In this document: positions 26,008 to 35,316 of the stretch, in pieces
Layout of the letters: every line of letters starts with the position of its first letter
How positions within the stretch are numbered: position 1 is the stretch's first letter
Notes under the pieces: model-generated
What the model was told of the DNA's origin: nothing
Database searches by the model: none
Seen by the model: only the letters and a program-made list of their open reading frames with translations
Translations under genes and position numbers: made by a program
DNA from: Bacteroidota bacterium
GTDB taxonomy: Bacteria; Bacteroidota; Bacteroidia; Bacteroidales; Bacteroidaceae
Assembly (NCBI GenBank): GCA_023425865.1
Contig: JAFABV010000039.1
Coordinates: 1 to 57,594, forward strand
DNA length: 57,594 nucleotides
Direction: 5' to 3'

Positions 26008-26984
26008 TGCTGCTCAATAAGGTAGTCTACCTGCTTCATGTCTAACTGCACCTTGCTCACTATGCGCGGCTTGGCACGCAGATATAGGTTGCACTTATCG
26101 GATGGGTGGGCGGCAATTTCACGATAGTCGACCACCACCTCAAAATCCTTAGGGCGCACCTGACGGAACAGTCGGGCACCGACAGAGAAGTTGACTTTGA
26201 CATTTTGCGGGAACGTGCGGACTACAAGTCCCGGCGGAAGGTTGACGGCCTTAATGGGTACCTCGATACTGGCCTCGGTGAGAATGTCGGCATACAGCCA
26301 CATCTTCACCCGGTCAGGAACCACCTTTACTCCAGGTATGGACTTCAGACGAACGGTTTTGGCCACAGTATCTTCAAAACCAACGATGTTGAGATACTCT
26401 GTCGCGATGGTGCGCATGCTGTCTAACTTGGACTGGCTGGCATAGACCGTCACCTTCTCAGGCGAGAATTGCACATGAGAAAGGTAATAGTTGTCGGCAG
26501 GTATGATATTGCCCTGCAGTTCGATTTTGACCTGCTTGTTGCGACCATAATTGAAATAAAAATCCCAATGGTCGGCCTTGATGGCGGTGACTGTTGACGA
26601 TGCCGACAGCTGCTGGCGTATGGCTTTCTGGAAATCAGACGTGGGCAATGTACCCTGCCCGCTCTGCCGGTTGGCGTAGGTGCTGAAATTGACCACGACA
26701 GGATGCAGCCGGTTACTGGTGGAATAGCTCAACAAGACGAATCCCTTGTCGCGCACGGTGACACGTATGGTATCAGGCAGCCCTGAGGTCATGACCACAT
26801 TCTTGGGCACTCCGGCCATGCGCACGACTACCGGAAACTCTTCTTCATAGGTCTCGTCGAGTGCCTTCATCAACCAGAAGATGCCACTGAGGGCCAAAAA
26901 GAACAGAAAAATCAGAAACTCCTTGTTCAGCATAAGGAACAAGAAATTTCTGACTATATGGAGTATATGCTTCAGCTTATGCAT
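26004..26984 (-). CDS. YbbR-like domain protein, membrane anchored
   Basis: 326 aa from the ATG at 26984; the frame is open to 27029 but that part overlaps yajC. One membrane helix (about residues 20-42) is followed by an exported part with YbbR-type beta repeats (VVVRMAGVPKNVVMTSG, then IEVPIKAVNLPPGL). YbbR proteins in Firmicutes control the diadenylate cyclase CdaA, but no cyclase gene is present here. It lies between yajC and coaE. Confidence 0.85.
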   Translation of the reverse strand: MHKLKHILHIVRNFLFLMLNKEFLIFLFFLALSGIFWLMKALDETYEEEFPVVVRMAGVPKNVVMTSGLPDTIRVTVRDKGFVLLSYSTSNRLHPVVVNFSTYANRQSGQGTLPTSDFQKAIRQQLSASSTVTAIKADHWDFYFNYGRNKQVKIELQGNIIPADNYYLSHVQFSPEKVTVYASQSKLDSMRTIATEYLNIVGFEDTVAKTVRLKSIPGVKVVPDRVKMWLYADILTEASIEVPIKAVNLPPGLVVRTFPQNVKVNFSVGARLFRQVRPKDFEVVVDYREIAAHPSDKCNLYLRAKPRIVSKVQLDMKQVDYLIEQQ

Positions 26985-27300
26985 TCGGTTGCTGCTGGGT
27001 TGCATCCTGGAAGACATAACCCTTGTCAACAGAAATCACAACGCCGCGCGATATTTCTACCTCGATAATGTTTTTCTCCAAGTCCACGCGCTTCACTGTG
27101 CCATAGATGCCACCACCGGTAACCACCTTGGAGCCTTCTTGAAGGGCGTTCTGGAACTCACGGATCTTCTTCTGCTTCTTCTGCTGAGGACGAATCATAA
27201 AGAACCACATAATGGCGAAAATGGCCACCATCATGAGCAGCATACTGCTCATTCCGCCGCCGCCCGTTGCTGCCTGGGCAGCCAGTACTAATGTATTCAT
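26977..27300 (-). CDS. yajC: Preprotein translocase accessory subunit YajC
   Basis: 107 aa with a single membrane helix (about 18-38, SSMLLMMVAIFAIMWFFMI) directly followed by the family motif RPQQKKQKKIREFQNAL and the small cytoplasmic domain (GSKVVTGGGIYGTVKRVD). It is part of the SecDF-YajC assembly. It lies 29 bases after the nusB stop and overlaps the next gene by 8 bases. Confidence 0.93.
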   Translation of the reverse strand: MNTLVLAAQAATGGGGMSSMLLMMVAIFAIMWFFMIRPQQKKQKKIREFQNALQEGSKVVTGGGIYGTVKRVDLEKNIIEVEISRGVVISVDKGYVFQDATQQQPNA

Positions 27301-27329
27301 TTGCTATTGTTGTTGTTGATGTGTTTGTA

Positions 27330-28433
27330 TTACTGGTTGCCGGCACCATCTTCGTCGGTGATAGTATCCGGAGTCTCTGTCTCTGGTTCGGCCGCGGGGC
27401 GTGACTGCTGAGGGTCGCCCACACGCGGACGGTGTACAAAACGGGTGACACCGCCCTCACGATTCGGCATCCAGCCCTCGCCCTCCGACCGATGCTGACG
27501 TACGGGAGGCATATCCTTAAACATCTTCCCAGTCTCGATGAGATGACGGGCAATGGCATCAAGCATGCCGTTGATATACGAGCCGCTGCGTGGCGTAGAA
27601 TACAACTTGGCCAAATCAAGATACTCGTTGATGGTCACCGACACCGGAATACCCGGGAACGTGAGCATCTCGGCAATGGCAATCTGCATGATCACCACAT
27701 CCATATAGGCCAAACGTGAGAAATCCCAGTTGCGTGAGGTCTCACTCATGTACCGCTGATACACGTCGGCATTGAGGATAGTGGCACGGAAAAGCTTGCG
27801 GGCGAAATCCTTGTCTTCCTCATCTTTATACTCGGGCAGCAGTTCCTGCTTGCTCTTGTTGGCCGGATCGAAACGCTTGATAGTCTTTACGACGAATGTA
27901 TCGACAATCTCCTTGTCGTCATTCCAATACAGGCTCTTCTCCTCAAGCAGGGCATCGAGGTCGGTATTCTCCTGGATAAGGAGCTTGTACAACTTGCGCC
28001 ACAATTCGCGATCCTCCTCATAGCTGCTTTCAGGCTCGGCCATATAGTCTTTATAAGGCTGGCTCTGCTCTAACTGGTTGCACAGCTTACGCACATACTC
28101 TATGTCGTCGCCCCATGACAACTTCTTATCTTCAAGGAAGGCGTTAAGCATCTTGTTTTCTTCCAACTGCACGGCGAACTTGTTGAACGCAAACTTCTGC
28201 GACGGGGCCTCGATGCCCTCGCGTTCGGCACGCTGAGTCAGTACGTCTACCCGGTGGCGCTCCTCGCGGGTAACAGCAACTATCAATGCAAGCAAGAAAT
28301 TGTACAGGTCGTATGCCTTTGACAGGCTGAAAAGCAGTTCCTTCTCAGCGTTATCCATGTTCCTGTTACCGTTTTGATAGTATGCGTAGGTTAACTGAAC
28401 AATCTTTATACGTATTAATTCACGATTAATCAT
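27330..28433 (-). CDS. nusB: Transcription antitermination factor NusB, elongated form
   Basis: 367 aa against about 140 for classical NusB. The first 60 residues (INRELIRIKIVQLTYAYYQ) and the region about 235-310 (MQIAIAEMLTFPGIPVSVTINEYLDLAK, then YINGMLDAIARHL) are NusB. They are separated by about 170 extra, mostly helical, charged residues and followed by a disordered tail rich in P, E and T. It binds boxA RNA with NusE in rRNA antitermination. Confidence 0.88.
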   Translation of the reverse strand: MINRELIRIKIVQLTYAYYQNGNRNMDNAEKELLFSLSKAYDLYNFLLALIVAVTREERHRVDVLTQRAEREGIEAPSQKFAFNKFAVQLEENKMLNAFLEDKKLSWGDDIEYVRKLCNQLEQSQPYKDYMAEPESSYEEDRELWRKLYKLLIQENTDLDALLEEKSLYWNDDKEIVDTFVVKTIKRFDPANKSKQELLPEYKDEEDKDFARKLFRATILNADVYQRYMSETSRNWDFSRLAYMDVVIMQIAIAEMLTFPGIPVSVTINEYLDLAKLYSTPRSGSYINGMLDAIARHLIETGKMFKDMPPVRQHRSEGEGWMPNREGGVTRFVHRPRVGDPQQSRPAAEPETETPDTITDEDGAGNQ

Positions 28434-28470
28434 TAATATTTTCTACTCTCGTGTTTGGTTTATAATAGTG

Positions 28471-28502
28471 CAAAATTACTTAAAAATCCCCTTCCCTGCA
28501 AG
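28471..28502 (-). promoter_or_regulatory. Promoter of the nusB operon
   Basis: On the minus strand, CTTG (28502-28499), a 20-base spacer and TAATTTTG (28478-28471). The start is expected near 28464, about 30 bases before the nusB ATG. It is divergent from the rplY promoter. Confidence 0.7.
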
Positions 28503-28538
28503 TGATTACGGCACAAAACTTGGTTTTTTTATGGAAAC

Positions 28539-28570
28539 TTTGCACAATTCAAATAAAATGAGTACCTTTG
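28539..28570 (+). promoter_or_regulatory. Promoter of rplY-pth-S4-purN
   Basis: TTTG (28539-28542), a 20-base spacer and TACCTTTG (28563-28570) match the consensus fully. The start is expected near 28577. The leader of about 86 bases begins with a 7-bp hairpin (TCACTTT 28581-28587 / AAAGTGA 28591-28597). Confidence 0.85.
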
Positions 28571-28662
28571 CACCGCATTTTCACTTTGGTAAAGTGATTT
28601 CCAGTGTGATGGCGAATTAATCAACAATTTAATTTAGAGTAACACAATTTCAATCAAAACTC

Positions 28663-29265
28663 ATGAAAGAAATTAGTATCACAGGTCAGAAGCGCGAGGC
28701 CCTTGGTAAGAAAGCTTCTAAACTCCTCCGCAAGGAAGGTATGGTTCCTTGTAATCTGTATGGCGAAGAGAAGGTTGACGGCAAGCCCGTGGCCCTGTCT
28801 TTCACAGCTTCGTTCAGCGAGCTGCGCAAGATCATCTACACTCCCCACATTTATGTCATCCGCATCACCATCGACGGCAAGGACTACACAGCCGTGATGA
28901 AGGAGATTCAGTTCCACCCCGTTACAGACGCTCCCCTGCACGTTGACTTCTATGAAGTAAACGAAGAGAAGGACCTCACAATCGGTATCCCCGTGAAGCT
29001 CGTAGGTCTGGCACAGGGTGTACGCGACGGTGGCCGAATGAACCTTTCTATCCGCAAGATCAATGTAACCGCTCCCTACAAGCAGATTCCCGAGCACCTC
29101 GACGTAGACGTTACCGCCCTGAAGATTGGTAAGAGCATCAAGGTGGGCGAGCTCTCTTACGAGGGTCTGAAGATTGCTACCAGCAAGGATGTTGTCGTTT
29201 GCTCTATCAAGATGACCCGTAACGCAGCCCAGGCTGCCAAGGAGGCTGCCGCTGCTGCTAAGTAA
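28663..29265 (+). CDS. rplY: 50S ribosomal protein L25 / Ctc type
   Basis: 200 aa, the long two-domain form (general stress protein CTC type). The N-terminal 5S-rRNA-binding domain opens KEISITGQKREALGKKASKL, and a beta domain follows (FYEVNEEKDLTIGIPVKLVG). An alanine/lysine-rich tail ends the protein. It heads a unit with pth; the L25-pth neighbourhood is widely conserved. Confidence 0.95.
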   Translation: MKEISITGQKREALGKKASKLLRKEGMVPCNLYGEEKVDGKPVALSFTASFSELRKIIYTPHIYVIRITIDGKDYTAVMKEIQFHPVTDAPLHVDFYEVNEEKDLTIGIPVKLVGLAQGVRDGGRMNLSIRKINVTAPYKQIPEHLDVDVTALKIGKSIKVGELSYEGLKIATSKDVVVCSIKMTRNAAQAAKEAAAAAK

Positions 29266-29276
29266 GCTTTAGGCTG

Positions 29277-29861
29277 ATGGACAAATATCTCATTTGTGGT
29301 TTGGGAAACCCAGGCGACGAGTACGCCGGCACCCGACACAATACTGGATTTATGGTATTGGACGCTTTTGCAAAAGCGTCCAATATTTGTTTTGAGGACA
29401 AGCGATACGGCTTTGTGGCCCAAACCATGCTCAAGGGACGCAAGATTATCCTCCTCAAGCCCACGACCTTCATGAACCTGAGTGGCAATGCCGTGCGCTA
29501 TTGGCTGAACGAAGAGAAGATAGACCAAAGCCGACTGTTGGTGGTGAGCGATGACATCGCACTGCCGTTAGGCGACTTCAGACTCAAGGCTGAAGGAAGC
29601 AACGGCGGACACAACGGTCTGGGCCATATCGCACAACTCATTGGGCAGAACTATGCCCGCCTGCGCATGGGTATCGGCAACGACTACCCCAAGGGCGGAC
29701 AGGTGGACTGGGTATTAGGGCGCTACTCGGAAGACGACATGAAGATATTGGAGCCTGTTTTTGACACAGCTGGAGAGATTATCAAAAGCTTTGTGTTGCA
29801 GGGCATCAACATCACGATGAACCAATATAACAAACTCGGTAAGCACAAGAACAATGGCTGA
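29277..29861 (+). CDS. pth: Peptidyl-tRNA hydrolase
   Basis: 194 aa. It releases peptides from stalled peptidyl-tRNA. The active site is visible in LGNPGDEYAGTRHNTGF (catalytic His) and VSDDIALPLG (Asp), with SNGGHNGL downstream. It begins 11 bases after rplY. The coding sequence includes a perfect 30-base palindrome at 29356-29385, described separately. The last 8 bases overlap the S4 gene. Confidence 0.94.
   Translation: MDKYLICGLGNPGDEYAGTRHNTGFMVLDAFAKASNICFEDKRYGFVAQTMLKGRKIILLKPTTFMNLSGNAVRYWLNEEKIDQSRLLVVSDDIALPLGDFRLKAEGSNGGHNGLGHIAQLIGQNYARLRMGIGNDYPKGGQVDWVLGRYSEDDMKILEPVFDTAGEIIKSFVLQGINITMNQYNKLGKHKNNG
29356..29393 (+). terminator. Terminator-like palindrome inside pth
   Basis: A perfect 30-base inverted repeat (29356-29385, arms TATTGGACGCTTTTG and its complement) encodes VLDAFAKASN. 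It is followed by TTTGTTTT. It could form a 12-13 bp hairpin about 80 bases into pth and act as an attenuator within the rplY-pth mRNA. It may also be coincidence of coding sequence; a 30-base perfect palindrome is unlikely by chance. Confidence 0.5.
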
Positions 29862-30321
29862 AAACACTGCAAACCTGCGCCTGCCCAAAAGTGGCGCATC
29901 GGCCCGAATAGACAAATGGCTATGGGCCGCCCGCATCTTCAAGACACGCTCGGTGGCCGCTGACGCCATCAAGAACAACAGGGTGACGATCGGTGGGGTA
30001 AACGTGAAACCCAGTCATAGCATCAAGGTTGGTGATGTAATCAGCGTGAAGAAGCCGCCTATCGTATATTCCTTCAAGGTGCTGGCATGCATCGAACAGC
30101 GTGTGGGGGCCAAGTTGGTGCCGCAGATACTGGAGAACGTGACTGACCCCAAGCAATATGAACTGTTGGAAATGAGCCGCATCAGCGGATTCGTAGACCG
30201 TGCGCGAGGCACTGGCCGCCCCACAAAGAAAGACCGGCGTGCGCTGGATGCCTTTGCAGACCCCACCCTCTTCGGGTTTGAGGAGGACGAAGACTGGGAT
30301 ATAGACAGCATTGAGCTGTAG
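29854..30321 (+). CDS. S4-domain RNA-binding protein, Hsp15-like
   Basis: 155 aa. An S4 domain (about 15-75) with RIDKWLWAARIFKTRSVAADAI closely resembles Hsp15 (HslR), which binds 50S subunits carrying stalled nascent chains. A basic linker (GRPTKKDRRALDAF) and an acidic C-terminal tail (FEEDEDWDIDSIEL) follow. It overlaps pth by 8 bases, so the two translation-rescue proteins are coupled. Confidence 0.9.
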   Translation: MAENTANLRLPKSGASARIDKWLWAARIFKTRSVAADAIKNNRVTIGGVNVKPSHSIKVGDVISVKKPPIVYSFKVLACIEQRVGAKLVPQILENVTDPKQYELLEMSRISGFVDRARGTGRPTKKDRRALDAFADPTLFGFEEDEDWDIDSIEL

Positions 30322-30361
30322 CCTTTGACTTATTACCCCCACCTTAATTAAACTACAGACT

Positions 30362-30934
30362 ATGACACGTATCGCCATCTTTGTTTCTGGCAACGGAAGT
30401 AATTGTGAGAATATCATTCGCTATTTCCAACACCACGATAACGTTTCCGTGCGTTTAGTGATTAGTAACAAGGCAGACGCTTATGCCCTGACCAGGGCAC
30501 AGCGCTTAGGTGTAGACACCGCAGTGCTGCCCAAAGTAGAGTTTAATGACGAAAAAAAGTTGATGCCGCTGCTCCAGCAGTTCGACATCAACTTTATTGT
30601 TTTAGCAGGATTCCTGCTTTTTATCCCCGATTTTCTGATACAGGCCTACCCTCACCGCATGATCAATATTCACCCGGCACTCTTGCCTAAGTTTGGAGGC
30701 AAAGGCATGTGGGGACATCATGTACATGAAGCCGTGAAGGCAGCTGGCGAAACCGAAACCGGCATGACCGTACACTGGGTGACCCGCGAGATTGACGGAG
30801 GGGGAATCATTGCGCAATATCGCACTCCGCTGTCGCCAACCGACACTGCAGACGACATTGCGGCCAAGGAGCATGAACTGGAAATGAAATACTTCCCCGA
30901 GGTCATCGAGGAAGTAATCCGTAAGCTCAGATAA
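30362..30934 (+). CDS. purN: Phosphoribosylglycinamide formyltransferase 1
   Basis: 190 aa, usual length. It transfers the formyl group of 10-formyl-THF to GAR in purine synthesis. Visible motifs are the phosphate-binding SGNGSNCENI, the catalytic region INIHPALLPKFGGKGMWGHH, and the aspartate in TREIDGGGII. It converges with the outer-membrane protein gene, with only 7 bases between stop codons. Confidence 0.94.
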   Translation: MTRIAIFVSGNGSNCENIIRYFQHHDNVSVRLVISNKADAYALTRAQRLGVDTAVLPKVEFNDEKKLMPLLQQFDINFIVLAGFLLFIPDFLIQAYPHRMINIHPALLPKFGGKGMWGHHVHEAVKAAGETETGMTVHWVTREIDGGGIIAQYRTPLSPTDTADDIAAKEHELEMKYFPEVIEEVIRKLR

Positions 30935-30941
30935 TTTCCGA

Positions 30942-33905
30942 TTAGTCGTCCATCGGCCCGCCAAAGCCGCCACGGGGACGGCCACCGCCGCCGCCAAAGC
31001 TACCGGGACGCCCACTCCGACGATTGCCAGGACCAAATCCTGGACCATCAGGCATACCGTGGTTGGCACTCTTTCCGCCAAAGAGATTCAGGCGATAGTT
31101 CACGTGCAGCATCACATAACTGTTGATGGCATTATACTCGATATCACTGCGTTGTGAAGCTGTCAGTGTACGGCTCAGGTTGCTTTGATTGTGCAGCAAG
31201 TCATAGAACTGCAGCATCACGGTAAGCGGCTTGCCCTTGAGGAAACTCTGTGAGAGTTGCGCATTCCATACCAGTTCATTGGTGTTGAGAGAAGTGTCGG
31301 TATATCCGCGACGACTGTTCATGTGGACATCGGTGGCAATGGAGGTTCCCCAAGGAGCGGATAAGGTAAGGTTTACGCCGTAAGAGAACTGCCAGGTATC
31401 AAGGTCGGCAGTCGACTGCAGGTCATTACGCGAATGACGATAGGCCAGCGAACCATCGAGTTCTACCTCTAACCAGCTATTGCGGTAGCTGCCTGAGAGG
31501 CGCTCGCTGAGAGTCAGGTCCTTGGTGGTGTTCTTCTGCGAGTCTGACGTACGATTGAGACTTACGTATCCTACATTGTTAGCATAGTTCAAGTTGGTGA
31601 AGGTGTTGATGTTCCAGTACCCTACAGAGTCGAGAGGAGTGTTGTACATCAATGCGCTGCTAATGTTCCAGTCACCGTTGATATTCTCCGGACGTGTGGT
31701 TCGCCCACCCGTAACATCATCATACGTCACTTTGTTGCTGATGGAGTTATTGGTCATTGAGAAGTTTACATTTGCCATCACCGAGCGCTGGGTCTTCTCA
31801 AAGTAGCCATTGTAATAGAAGCGGAAGTTCTGAGTGAACGAAGGCTTCAGACCGGGATTACCGGTAGAGATGTTCAGCGGGTCAGAGTCGTCGGTGATGT
31901 CAAGCAACTGACTAATGCTGGGCTGGGTGGTATTGGCACGATAGTTAATGCGCAGATTGCTCACCTTGCTGAAGCGATACCTGAAATCAAGCGTAGGAGA
32001 GATATTGAACACGTTGCGCGTGGTGTCTACATTTACGCCTTGGTAGTTTTGGGTATAGTTGGAATGCTGGGGCTGAGCCATCACACCCATGTTGAACTGA
32101 TACTTCGAACGAATCATACGGAACATCAACTCAATGACATGTGTGTAGTTCTTGTACTCTGAGTATCGACTGAGATCCTGGTCATAATACTCGGTATAAG
32201 GACGCTCTAAACGATTTAGGTAACTGTCCCATAGGCGATAACCCGAAGGAAGGCCGGTGAAATAATCTTCCCCAAGATTAGAGAAATCGTAGGTCGAACG
32301 GTCGCTCTTGCTGTAACTGTACTTAAATTGATAACGTAATTGCAGGAAGGTTGCTCGCCACAGAGGCTCACTGTAAGTGGCTTGTAACGTGTAACTCCAG
32401 TTCTTGCTGGGTGTGAGGCTATAGCGGTTGGTCTGGTAAGTAGAGTCTGCGCCAAAGATGTCTTGTATCTGGTACAGGTGTACATTGTTGGTCGAAAAGT
32501 TCTTGCTGTCTTGGTCACTATAGCTGACATCGCCACGCAACGTCACGTTGCGTCCACGGCTATTAAGTTTGCGGTTATATTGCAGCATGGCGCCGACAGA
32601 CTTCGTGTCCGAATAGCTCATGCTATAATTTTGACTGGAGTTAACCACATTATCGTCTTCCTGTAGCGCATCAAGCCCCTCCTCACTCAGCGGGTCATTG
32701 ACCAAGCCATAGGGATCGGTATTAAATGAAGCCGAACGCGAGGTACTCAAACCATCAGAAGTGGAATAGCTGAAATTAGGACGGAACATGATATTGGTCA
32801 TCGTATCGGGGGTCCACTCCAAGCGAAAACGGGCGTTCCAAGAATTACTACGTGAGAAGTTCTGGTTGATACTATTGGTAAAAGAGCCCACTGTGCTGAC
32901 GAAATTCTCGGCAGACTGCTTGCTGTAAACATCACCGTCAGCATGGCGCCAGAATATGCCACCATCCATTTTCAGCAAGTTCTTCTTCTCATAGTTAATA
33001 TTAACGCCAACCATCTTCGTGGCATTAAGTCCGTTGCGCGCATTGCCAAAGCCGCCACGACCACCGAAGCCCATATCATTGACGTTATTGGCATTCCCCA
33101 TGAGGAACACTTTCCAGTCATTATTAAAATACCCACTGAAAAGCCTACCAGAATATCTATCCTTTGTACCCACGCCCATGTCAGCATTAGCTATCAGGCC
33201 ATGGTTCATGCCAGGCTTGGTACCAAAGTCGAGCACGGTCTCTTCTTCACCATCATCGATACCCGTTACCCTTGAAAGATCGCTCTTCTGGTCGTAGGCT
33301 TTGACCTTGCTGATAATCGAGGTTGGAATGTTTTTCATAGCGGTTTTGGTATCACCAGTCATAAACTCCTTACCATCCACCATGATCTTCTTCACCTCTT
33401 TACCATTAATGGTAATCTTACCATTGTCGTCAACCTGCGCACCAGGCAACCGCTTTACCAGTTCTTCGATGGTAGAGCCTTCAGGTGTACGGTAAGCCGA
33501 ACTGTTATATTCAAAGGTGTCTTCCCTGACCGTCACCTTCACAGCCTGCGCTGTTACCTGCGCCTCCTTCAGCATTACGGCGTCAGCCCGCATCTTCAAA
33601 GAGCCAAGATTGACATTGCCGTCGTTCTGAATCTGTATGGAACGGGTAAGGGTGACGTAGCCCACGCTCGATAGTTTGAGGATATATTTCCCGTTGGCAG
33701 GTGCTTTCAACACAAACTTTCCGCTTTCGTCAGATACCGCTCCTACGGCAAACGATGAATCCGACTTCAGCAACTGTACCGTCACCATAGCCACGGCTTC
33801 CTTGGAATCCTGATCTGTTAGTTGCCCTGAAATCTCTCGCTTTTGTGCATGAGTTACGACTGCCATCATCAGCAGCATAATGAGCAAAAGTCCTTTTTTC
33901 GTCAT
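30942..33905 (-). CDS. Outer-membrane beta-barrel protein with carboxypeptidase-like N-terminal domain
   Basis: 987 aa from the ATG at 33905, which gives a clean signal peptide ending THAQK. Residues about 25-110 form a CarboxypepD_reg-like domain (REISGQLTDQDSKEAVAMV). A plug-like segment (about 125-220, with IEELVKRLPGAQVDDNGKI) and a long beta-barrel of the TonB-receptor/OMP_b-brl_3 type follow. The protein ends with about 45 residues rich in G, R and P (GGGGRPRGGFGG) after the last strand, which is unusual. No SusD gene is adjacent, so it is not a typical glycan system; the substrate is unknown. Confidence 0.88.
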   Translation of the reverse strand: MTKKGLLLIMLLMMAVVTHAQKREISGQLTDQDSKEAVAMVTVQLLKSDSSFAVGAVSDESGKFVLKAPANGKYILKLSSVGYVTLTRSIQIQNDGNVNLGSLKMRADAVMLKEAQVTAQAVKVTVREDTFEYNSSAYRTPEGSTIEELVKRLPGAQVDDNGKITINGKEVKKIMVDGKEFMTGDTKTAMKNIPTSIISKVKAYDQKSDLSRVTGIDDGEEETVLDFGTKPGMNHGLIANADMGVGTKDRYSGRLFSGYFNNDWKVFLMGNANNVNDMGFGGRGGFGNARNGLNATKMVGVNINYEKKNLLKMDGGIFWRHADGDVYSKQSAENFVSTVGSFTNSINQNFSRSNSWNARFRLEWTPDTMTNIMFRPNFSYSTSDGLSTSRSASFNTDPYGLVNDPLSEEGLDALQEDDNVVNSSQNYSMSYSDTKSVGAMLQYNRKLNSRGRNVTLRGDVSYSDQDSKNFSTNNVHLYQIQDIFGADSTYQTNRYSLTPSKNWSYTLQATYSEPLWRATFLQLRYQFKYSYSKSDRSTYDFSNLGEDYFTGLPSGYRLWDSYLNRLERPYTEYYDQDLSRYSEYKNYTHVIELMFRMIRSKYQFNMGVMAQPQHSNYTQNYQGVNVDTTRNVFNISPTLDFRYRFSKVSNLRINYRANTTQPSISQLLDITDDSDPLNISTGNPGLKPSFTQNFRFYYNGYFEKTQRSVMANVNFSMTNNSISNKVTYDDVTGGRTTRPENINGDWNISSALMYNTPLDSVGYWNINTFTNLNYANNVGYVSLNRTSDSQKNTTKDLTLSERLSGSYRNSWLEVELDGSLAYRHSRNDLQSTADLDTWQFSYGVNLTLSAPWGTSIATDVHMNSRRGYTDTSLNTNELVWNAQLSQSFLKGKPLTVMLQFYDLLHNQSNLSRTLTASQRSDIEYNAINSYVMLHVNYRLNLFGGKSANHGMPDGPGFGPGNRRSGRPGSFGGGGGRPRGGFGGPMDD

Positions 33906-34101
33906 CTTGAATATAGAATATAGAAATGAATGCAATTTAATAAACTGACGTATATTCACAAAGGAAGTTTAATGGCGACGACAAAAATATAAAACAAATT
34001 ACCTGCACACCCTACTACCGTAATGAGCAAGACGAAACCTTTTTCATATAAAAAGATTTAATTTATAATACAAGATGACAGATTTCCTTAACAAAAATCC
34101 G

Positions 34102-34109
34102 TATTTTTG
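34102..34109 (+). promoter_or_regulatory. -7 box of aroB
   Basis: TATTTTTG fits TAnnTTTG and lies 24 bases before the aroB ATG, so the leader would be about 17 bases. No good -33 box is visible. Confidence 0.5.
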
Positions 34110-34132
34110 TATTCACAGAAAACATTGACGTT

Positions 34133-35206
34133 ATGGACCAGAGTGTGATTATTTCAAAGAATCTGAAGACCGAGATAGCAACATCGATCTCAGAAAGCGA
34201 GCATGATAAGATCTTTGTTCTCACCGATGATACAACAAAGGAAGTTTGTTGGCCCGTTATCAAAGACTATTTCAGCTTCAAGAAAGCCGTACTGATTACG
34301 ATTCCTTCAACCGACACTCATAAAGATATAGCGTCACTAACCCATGTCTGGCAGGCATTAGGTCACGGTGGGGCATCCCGTCATTCCTGTCTGATCAATC
34401 TCGGTGGCGGCATGGTGACCGACCTGGGGGGCTTCGCGGCATCCACTTTCAAACGCGGCATCAATTTCATCAATATCCCCACCACGCTATTAGCCATGGT
34501 CGACGCCTCTGTAGGTGGCAAGACTGGCATCAACTTCGGTGGGCTGAAAAACGAGATTGGCGTATTTAATGACGCACGTTTTGTTATCTTGTGTACAGAG
34601 TTTCTAAAGACGCTCGATGACCAAAACCTACGTTCCGGTTTTGCGGAAATGCTGAAGCACGGACTGATTTCCAATCAAAAACACTGGGCCGAGTTGGTGA
34701 ACTACGACCTTGGCACCCCTGACCTCGGCACACTTCAATCCATGCTGGCTACCTCAGTGGCTGTTAAGGAGCATGTCGTAAAGATTGACCCCAAAGAAAA
34801 AGGGCTGCGCAAGGCACTGAACTTAGGTCATACGTTTGCCCACGCATTCGAGAGTTTCTCATTGCGCAAAGCAGAACAAGACACTACCGGAACGCAACGG
34901 CCATTACTCCACGGTTATGCGGTGGCATATGGATTGATTTGCGAACTCTATCTCTCTGTCATCAAAACAGGCTTCCCCACAGATCAAATGCGACAGACCG
35001 TGCAGTTCATCAAGGACTATTACGGACACTTCGACTTTACTTGCGACGATTACCCCGCACTCATCGAACTGATGATGCACGACAAGAAAAACCGCTCGGG
35101 CATCATCAACTTCACGCTCTTAGGCGGTATCGGAGACATTCGGCTTGATCAGACAGCCACAGAAGAGGAAATCAAAGAAGCACTCGACTTTCTGAGAGAG
35201 GGATAG
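34133..35206 (+). CDS. aroB: 3-dehydroquinate synthase
   Basis: 357 aa. It converts DAHP to 3-dehydroquinate in the shikimate pathway (NAD+ and metal dependent). Motifs are GGGMVTDLGGFAAST, the stretch IPTTLLAMVDASVGGKTG, NLGHTFAHAFE with the metal-binding His, and a final HDKKNRSG. The gene stands alone; the men genes that use chorismate lie downstream on the other strand. Confidence 0.95.
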   Translation: MDQSVIISKNLKTEIATSISESEHDKIFVLTDDTTKEVCWPVIKDYFSFKKAVLITIPSTDTHKDIASLTHVWQALGHGGASRHSCLINLGGGMVTDLGGFAASTFKRGINFINIPTTLLAMVDASVGGKTGINFGGLKNEIGVFNDARFVILCTEFLKTLDDQNLRSGFAEMLKHGLISNQKHWAELVNYDLGTPDLGTLQSMLATSVAVKEHVVKIDPKEKGLRKALNLGHTFAHAFESFSLRKAEQDTTGTQRPLLHGYAVAYGLICELYLSVIKTGFPTDQMRQTVQFIKDYYGHFDFTCDDYPALIELMMHDKKNRSGIINFTLLGGIGDIRLDQTATEEEIKEALDFLREG

Positions 35207-35207
35207 G

Positions 35208-35257
35208 ACAATTCATAATTCACAATTCATAATTCACAATTCATAATTCACAATTTG
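35208..35257. repeat. Tandem 14-base AT-rich repeat
   Basis: The unit ACAATTCATAATTC occurs three times (35208-35221, 35222-35235, 35236-35249) plus a partial copy. Related AATTTTGAATT sequence appears at 35342-35360, inside the 3' end of menE. Such repeats are common in Bacteroidales intergenic DNA. Confidence 0.8.
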
Positions 35258-35316
35258 GGATTGAAGATTAATAAGTGAGAATCTGTCTGACGAGTGAAGG
35301 ATGTTGCTATTTAAAG

